Positions 59,782 to 64,000 of a stretch of 64,000 nucleotides of DNA are shown here, piece after piece (position 1 is the first letter of the stretch; every line of letters begins with the position of its first letter). Made by a program: the position numbers and the translations under genes. This DNA is from an uncultured Roseburia sp. Lineage in GTDB: Bacteria; Bacillota; Clostridia; Lachnospirales; Lachnospiraceae. The notes under the pieces are model-generated. The model was not told the DNA's origin, did not search any database, and saw only the letters and a program-made list of their open reading frames with translations. The stretch lies in the NCBI GenBank assembly GCA_934309475.1, contig CAKRDK010000002.1, forward strand, positions 62,001 to 126,000, given 5' to 3'.

Positions 59782-62367
59782 TTACTTTTTAATTCGTGCT
59801 GTCAGATTACCATCCACAACATCAATCAAAATGGTGTCTCCGGCATCTACCTGATCTCCAAGAATCATTTTTGCGGAAAGTGTCTCCACATGCTTTTGCA
59901 GGAAACGTTTCAGCGGTCTTGCACCGTAAACCGGGTCATAACCGTGCTCCACAATAAAGTCTTTTGCAGTATCTGTCAATTCTACTGAAATTTCACGCTC
60001 CACAAGACGTTTATTCAAATCCGCCATCAACAGCGTGATAATGTTGCCAATGTTGTCCTTTGTCAGCGGCTTAAACATGATAATCTCATCTAGCCGGTTC
60101 AGAAATTCCGGACGGAAATGTCCACGCAGTTGTGCATGCACTTTCTCCTCACATTCCTTCGAAATTGTGCCATCCGGCTCAATTCCATCTAGCAGATATT
60201 CCGAACCTAAGTTAGACGTCATAATGATAATCGTATTTTTAAAGTCGACTGTTCTTCCCTGTGAATCGGTGATACGACCGTCATCTAACACCTGAAGCAA
60301 AACATTGAATACATCCGGATGTGCTTTTTCTACCTCATCGAAAAGTACTACCGAATATGGTTTTCTTCTGACTGCTTCTGTCAACTGTCCACCTTCATCA
60401 TATCCGACATATCCTGGAGGCGCTCCGATTAAACGGGACACGGAGTATTTCTCCATGTACTCACTCATATCGAGACGTACCATATTCGACTCATCATCGA
60501 ACAGGCTTGCCGCTAACGCTTTTGCAAGTTCCGTCTTACCGACACCGGTTGGTCCTAAAAACAGGAAGGAACCGATTGGTTTGCTTGGATCTTTGATTCC
60601 GGCTTTCGAACGGATGATAGCTTCCGTCACCTTCGTCACACCTTCATCCTGTCCGATTACACGTTTGTGCAGTTCATCATCGAGGTGAAGGGTCTTATTA
60701 CGTTCACTTTCCGTCAATTTTGCAACCGGAATTCCCGTCCATCTTGAAACGATACGCGCGATTTCCTCGTCGCTTACATTCTCGTGGATTAAGGAAAGGT
60801 CACGTTTCTTGACTTCCTCCTCTTCCGCTTCTAACTGCTTCTGTAGTTGCGGAAGCCTGCCATACTGCAATTCTGCTGCTTTTTCCAAATCATAATTCTG
60901 CTGTGCCGTCTTAATGTCATTTTTTACCTGCTCTAATTCCTCACGCAGCTTCTGGACTTTTTCCACAGAACTCTTCTCATTCTCCCACTGCGCTTTCTGT
61001 GTATTGAACTGGTCGCGTAATTCTGCTAGCTCTTTCTGTAGGTTGACAAGACGCTCCTGACTCAAACGATCCGTCTCTTTCTTTAAGGCTGTCTCCTCAA
61101 TCTCCATCTGCATAACACGACGGTTGAGTTCATCTAATTCGGTCGGCATGGAATCTAACTCGGTCTTAATCAGGGCACATGCCTCATCCACCAAGTCAAT
61201 TGCTTTATCCGGCAGGAAACGGTCTGAAATGTAACGGTTTGATAAAACGGCTGCGGATACCAATGCCGAATCCGTAATCTTGACACCGTGGAACACTTCA
61301 TAGCGCTCCTTCAGTCCACGCAAAATCGAAATCGTATCTTCCACCGTCGGTTCGTCCACCATTACCGGCTGGAATCGACGCTCCAGGGCGGCATCTTTTT
61401 CGATATATTCCCGGTACTCGTCAAGTGTAGTTGCACCAATACAATGCAGTTCACCACGCGCAAGCATCGGCTTTAACAACTGTCCGGCATCCATGGCTCC
61501 ATCTGTTTTTCCCGCACCTACGATTGTATGCAATTCATCAATGAAAAGAATAATCTGTCCATTTGAATTCTTGATGTCGTCTAATACGGCTTTCAAACGC
61601 TCCTCAAATTCACCACGATACTTCGCACCAGCAACCAGTGCTCCCATATCCAGTGCAAACAGCTTCTTATCTTTTAAGCCCTCCGGCACATCGCCCTTCA
61701 CAATTCGCTGTGCAAGTCCTTCTACAACCGCTGTCTTACCTACACCAGGCTCACCGATTAAAACCGGATTATTTTTCGTCTTTCTCGATAAGATACGGAC
61801 AACGTTTCGAATCTCGTCGTCACGTCCGATAACCGGGTCTAACTTCTGTTCTTTGGCTCTCTCTACCATATCATAGCCGTATTTTTCCAGTGTATCATAC
61901 GTTGCTTCCGGATTGTCGGATACCACGCGCTGATTACCGCGCACTGTAGAAAGTGCCTGTAAAAAGCGTTCTCTCGTGATTCCATACTCTTTTAAAATTT
62001 CCTTCAGTGCCTTATTCGGGTACTTAATCAGGCACAGAAAAAGATGTTCCACGGAGACATACTCGTCTCCCATCTGTTTTGCCTCATCTTCTGCGTGAAT
62101 CAGCACTTTGTTCAAATCTCCGCCCACGTATACCTGACCACCGGAGACTTTTACGCGCGCCTGCAAGTGCCGTTTTGCATTCTCAAAAAAATGTTCCTTA
62201 TCGATTTCCATCTTCTCTATCAGTTTTAAAATAAGTCCATCTTCCTGCTGTAATAATGCTACCAGCAAATGTTCCTGCTCAATCTCCTGATTGCCATACT
62301 CGTAGGCAAGCTTTTCACAGTCATTAATTGCTTCTACCGATTTTTGTGTAAATTTCTGAATGTTCAT
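59782..62367 (-). CDS. clpB: ATP-dependent disaggregase ClpB
   Basis: This 861-residue AAA+ chaperone works with DnaK to rescue aggregated proteins. The N-domain (about 1-145), NBD1 with Walker [11 protein letters not shown] and Walker [14 protein letters not shown], a long coiled-coil middle domain (about 400-530), NBD2 with Walker [16 protein letters not shown] and [26 protein letters not shown], and the C-terminal domain are all present. The middle domain identifies ClpB rather than ClpC. It is controlled by a CIRCE-overlapped promoter at 62551-62593 and has an unusual 177-base leader with two SD-containing modules. Confidence 0.97.
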   Translation of the reverse strand: MNIQKFTQKSVEAINDCEKLAYEYGNQEIEQEHLLVALLQQEDGLILKLIEKMEIDKEHFFENAKRHLQARVKVSGGQVYVGGDLNKVLIHAEDEAKQMGDEYVSVEHLFLCLIKYPNKALKEILKEYGITRERFLQALSTVRGNQRVVSDNPEATYDTLEKYGYDMVERAKEQKLDPVIGRDDEIRNVVRILSRKTKNNPVLIGEPGVGKTAVVEGLAQRIVKGDVPEGLKDKKLFALDMGALVAGAKYRGEFEERLKAVLDDIKNSNGQIILFIDELHTIVGAGKTDGAMDAGQLLKPMLARGELHCIGATTLDEYREYIEKDAALERRFQPVMVDEPTVEDTISILRGLKERYEVFHGVKITDSALVSAAVLSNRYISDRFLPDKAIDLVDEACALIKTELDSMPTELDELNRRVMQMEIEETALKKETDRLSQERLVNLQKELAELRDQFNTQKAQWENEKSSVEKVQKLREELEQVKNDIKTAQQNYDLEKAAELQYGRLPQLQKQLEAEEEEVKKRDLSLIHENVSDEEIARIVSRWTGIPVAKLTESERNKTLHLDDELHKRVIGQDEGVTKVTEAIIRSKAGIKDPSKPIGSFLFLGPTGVGKTELAKALAASLFDDESNMVRLDMSEYMEKYSVSRLIGAPPGYVGYDEGGQLTEAVRRKPYSVVLFDEVEKAHPDVFNVLLQVLDDGRITDSQGRTVDFKNTIIIMTSNLGSEYLLDGIEPDGTISKECEEKVHAQLRGHFRPEFLNRLDEIIMFKPLTKDNIGNIITLLMADLNKRLVEREISVELTDTAKDFIVEHGYDPVYGARPLKRFLQKHVETLSAKMILGDQVDAGDTILIDVVDGNLTARIKK

Positions 62368-62373
62368 AGCAAA

Positions 62374-62508
62374 CCTCCTTGTTTTACGAAGTAAAATGCG
62401 ACTACTCCTGTAGGAGCAGAGGTTTTACCTCCTACTTATTTTACGGAGTAAAATGTCTGCCGTGCCTGCACGGTATGCGCCCTTGCAGGGCAGAGGTTTT
62501 AACTCCTT
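62374..62508 (-). repeat. Two tandem Shine-Dalgarno-containing UTR modules upstream of clpB
   Basis: Read on the minus strand: SD3 AAGGAGT (62502-62508), AAAACCTCTGC, variable stems, TTTTAC-TCC-GTAAAA, SD2 AGGAGG (62428-62433), TAAAACCTCTGC, a CTCCT/AGGAG stem, TTTTAC-TTC-GTAAAA (62382-62396), SD1 AAGGAGG (62374-62380), then the clpB ATG six bases on. Unit lengths are 54 and 74 bases. The same module occurs once before the gene at 46150. Confidence 0.75.
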
Positions 62509-62550
62509 GTTTCTATCTCCAAATAATCTGTTTTTCTCTGTTACAATTGT

Positions 62551-62579
62551 GTTATATCACCTTTTGTTAGCACTGTCAA
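62551..62579 (-). promoter_or_regulatory. Sigma-A promoter of clpB
   Basis: TTGACA (62574-62579), 17 bases, TATAAC (62551-62556) on the minus strand; the -35 lies inside the CIRCE element. Predicted start near 62544. Confidence 0.8.
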
Positions 62580-62593
62580 TAGGTGAGTGCTAA
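62567..62593. promoter_or_regulatory. CIRCE operator (HrcA-binding site)
   Basis: TTAGCACTG, nine bases, GAGTGCTAA. Only the last base of the left arm departs from the consensus TTAGCACTC-N9-GAGTGCTAA. It covers the -35 box of clpB, so HrcA would block polymerase binding directly. Confidence 0.85.
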
Positions 62594-62694
62594 TATTTTC
62601 AGATTATTTTTCTATGCTCTAATTCCCTTATTTTATCCGGGTTTTATAGACCTTATGCAACAGAAAAATGTAAGCTGCCTTTTGACACCCTAAT

Positions 62695-62740
62695 AAAACA
62701 GCCCTCGAAAGTTCCCTTTTTCTGACTTTCGAAGGCTGTT
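62695..62740 (-). terminator. Terminator of the second sugar kinase gene
   Basis: On the minus strand AACAGCCTTCGAAAGT and ACTTTCGAGGGCTGTT pair (one G-U) around CAGAAAAAGGGA, followed by TTATT. Confidence 0.75.
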
Positions 62741-62764
62741 CCTTCTGTTTTCCCTTATGATGTT

Positions 62765-63853
62765 TTAACGCTTGATATCGTAATTCATGTTCATAAGATT
62801 GCGGATACTGTCTACATCATCGGTAATATTTCCATCCCCGCGAATGGTGTGCTTGATAACACTGCTTGCCACGGCAAAGTTTACAATATCCATCGGCTTG
62901 TAATCATGCATCATCGCATAAATCAATCCGCTTGCAAATGCATCTCCACCGCCAACGCGGTCTAAAATGTTGAAGGTGAACAATTTACTCTCAAACGTAT
63001 GATCCTCAAACCACAAATATGCCTTCAGACTATTCTCACTTCCGCTGTGTGCGTAACGGACATGTCTTGCAATGCATTTTAAATTTGGATATTTTTCCAC
63101 AAATCGCTGGAATACTTCGTCTTCCTGCTCGTAACTTGGCTGCAGTGGAATACCATCTTTCCAGTCACCCTTGCTATGATCATTTTCATCTTTCCACAAA
63201 TGATACGGCTCTATTCCAAATAAAACATCTACATAAGGAAGACATTCGGTACAGTAATCTCTTGCCTCCTCCCATGTCCACAATTTACTTCGGAAATTTC
63301 CGTCAAAACTTACAACAATTCCTTTTTCTTTTGCTACCTTTAAGCAGTCCGTCACCAGTTTTCTGCAATTTTTTGAAAGTGCCGGTGTAATTCCGCTCAG
63401 ATGCAGCCAGGTATAGCCGTCTAATAATGCACTCAGGTCTACATTCTTGTAGTTGTATTCTGCGAACGCACTGTTTTTACGGTCATAGATTACCTTACTT
63501 GGACGGATTCCATAACCAGCCTCTAAATAATAGCTTCCCAGACGGTGTGTCGGTGTCTCCTCCGGTGTGCTTAAAATCATCGGCGAACAGTGCACATCAT
63601 TGCTCCGTAACCAGCGCACCGCACTTTTTCCTAAACTGTTATTTGGCACAACACTGAAAAATGTACTATCAACACCAAGATTTGCAAGTGCGAGGGCAAT
63701 ATTAGCCTCGCTTCCCCCATAACTTGCTTCAAAACTTGTCGCCATCCGGATTTTCTCATAACTCGGTGGTGTGAGTCGAAGCATAATTTCCCCGATTGTA
63801 ATAAATTTATGGTCACTCGTCAGATTCGTCAATAACGGATTGTAGTGTTCCAT
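62765..63853 (-). CDS. PfkB-family carbohydrate kinase, KDG-kinase-like
   Basis: This 362-residue ribokinase-fold protein has TIGEIMLRLTPPSYEKIRMATSFEASYGGSEANIALALANLG at the start, close to KDG kinases, and DRVGGGDAFASGLIYAMM with the catalytic Asp at the end (GGGD replaces GAGD). An insertion of about 25 residues (DENDHSKGDWKDGIPLQPSYEQ) distinguishes it from the kinase at 46150. The sugar is a KDG-like acid by analogy only. AAAAGGAGGAGG precedes the ATG. It runs after a partial gene on the same strand, 63 bases downstream, and could belong to an operon that continues beyond the right edge. Confidence 0.8.
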   Translation of the reverse strand: MEHYNPLLTNLTSDHKFITIGEIMLRLTPPSYEKIRMATSFEASYGGSEANIALALANLGVDSTFFSVVPNNSLGKSAVRWLRSNDVHCSPMILSTPEETPTHRLGSYYLEAGYGIRPSKVIYDRKNSAFAEYNYKNVDLSALLDGYTWLHLSGITPALSKNCRKLVTDCLKVAKEKGIVVSFDGNFRSKLWTWEEARDYCTECLPYVDVLFGIEPYHLWKDENDHSKGDWKDGIPLQPSYEQEDEVFQRFVEKYPNLKCIARHVRYAHSGSENSLKAYLWFEDHTFESKLFTFNILDRVGGGDAFASGLIYAMMHDYKPMDIVNFAVASSVIKHTIRGDGNITDDVDSIRNLMNMNYDIKR

Positions 63854-63916
63854 GATGTTCCTCCTCCTTTTCGGTTCATCTCTTTCCTTTTATTTTATGG
63901 TATTTCAGTGAGAAAT

Positions 63917-64000
63917 TCAATGAATCTTTTCATCCAGAATTTTTTCCAAAAATTCTGATGCGTCTCTGACACAATCCGGGCAGGAACGGAGCATATGCCC
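63917..64000 (-). CDS. 3' end of an unidentified gene
   Basis: The minus strand is open from the right edge to a TGA at 63917-63919, reading GHMLRSCPDCVRDASEFLEK then ILDEKIH. The CPDC pair suggests a thiol or metal site, but 27 residues do not identify a family. The other two frames also stay open for part of this stretch, so support is limited. The gene would end 63 bases before the sugar kinase start. Confidence 0.4.
   Translation of the reverse strand, partial: GHMLRSCPDCVRDASEFLEKILDEKIH

Noticed and set aside
1..64000. tRNA, rRNA, CRISPR array, transposase or integrase genes
   Set aside because: I looked for cloverleaf ends, repeated direct repeats with spacers, and DDE or tyrosine-recombinase motifs and found none. 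The AT-rich island at 7.7-9.6 kb shows no integrase and no obvious flanking direct repeats.

Overview
The window reads as chromosomal DNA of a spore-forming, probably motile member of the Clostridia, most likely Lachnospiraceae (Roseburia/Agathobacter-like; the genus is a guess). The reasons are strong AGGAGG ribosome binding sites, sigma-A promoters with TATAAT boxes, a T-box in front of serS, a CIRCE-type operator at clpB, spoIIR with gerA-type germination genes, a fused SecDF, a chemoreceptor, and the clostridial SCIFF cassette (TIGR04086 membrane protein, scfA, scfB, secDF). No rRNA, tRNA, CRISPR array, complete insertion sequence or prophage was seen. Most genes lie on the minus strand.

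Layout. 1-7.7 kb: start of a RelA/SpoT synthetase, a GNAT acetyltransferase, a C39-like exported protease, a cyclophilin, an ECF sigma factor with a DUF4179 partner, T-box-controlled serS and a glycosyltransferase. 7.7-9.56 kb: an AT-rich island with three unusual genes, including a stand-alone pyruvate-kinase C-terminal-like domain. 9.6-14.5 kb: a MacB-type export operon with two HlyD-like adaptors. 14.7-24.7 kb: glyA, secDF, the SCIFF cassette, asnS, a trigger-factor-like lipoprotein and small conserved proteins. 24.8-29 kb: spoIIR, a GerAB-GerAC fusion and GerAA. 29.1-39.9 kb: a GntR regulator, ispE, a conserved unknown protein, a periplasmic-binding-protein-like regulator, an aspartate aminotransferase, rarA, a polysaccharide deacetylase, a DUF4190 protein, a C_GCAxxG_C_C protein and pncB. 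40-47 kb: a family 2 glycosyltransferase and glf (cell-surface galactofuranose), mutY, a chemoreceptor and a KDG-type sugar kinase. 47.3-50.2 kb: a pantothenate operon (DUF2520/PanG-like reductase, panB, panC, panD). 50.5-54.1 kb: an OPT transporter, a membrane dipeptidase and the decayed remains of an MMPL exporter gene pair. 54.2-64 kb: glycogen phosphorylase, an AraC regulator, hflX, a TPR lipoprotein, clpB, a second PfkB sugar kinase and the end of one more gene.

The observation I rate highest is a repeated 5'-UTR module. Each copy starts with a Shine-Dalgarno sequence, continues with a CCTC stretch that can pair with it, has a variable hairpin, and ends in a small TTTTRC/GYAAAA hairpin that abuts the next Shine-Dalgarno. 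Two tandem copies precede clpB and one precedes the sugar kinase at 46150, with a compensatory base-pair change between loci. This looks like an undescribed mobile or regulatory translation-initiation element. Other leads are the AT-rich island, the hairpin inside the SCIFF cassette, the GerAB-GerAC fusion, the parallel decay of an MMPL pair, and duplicated palindromic operators at the sugar kinase gene.
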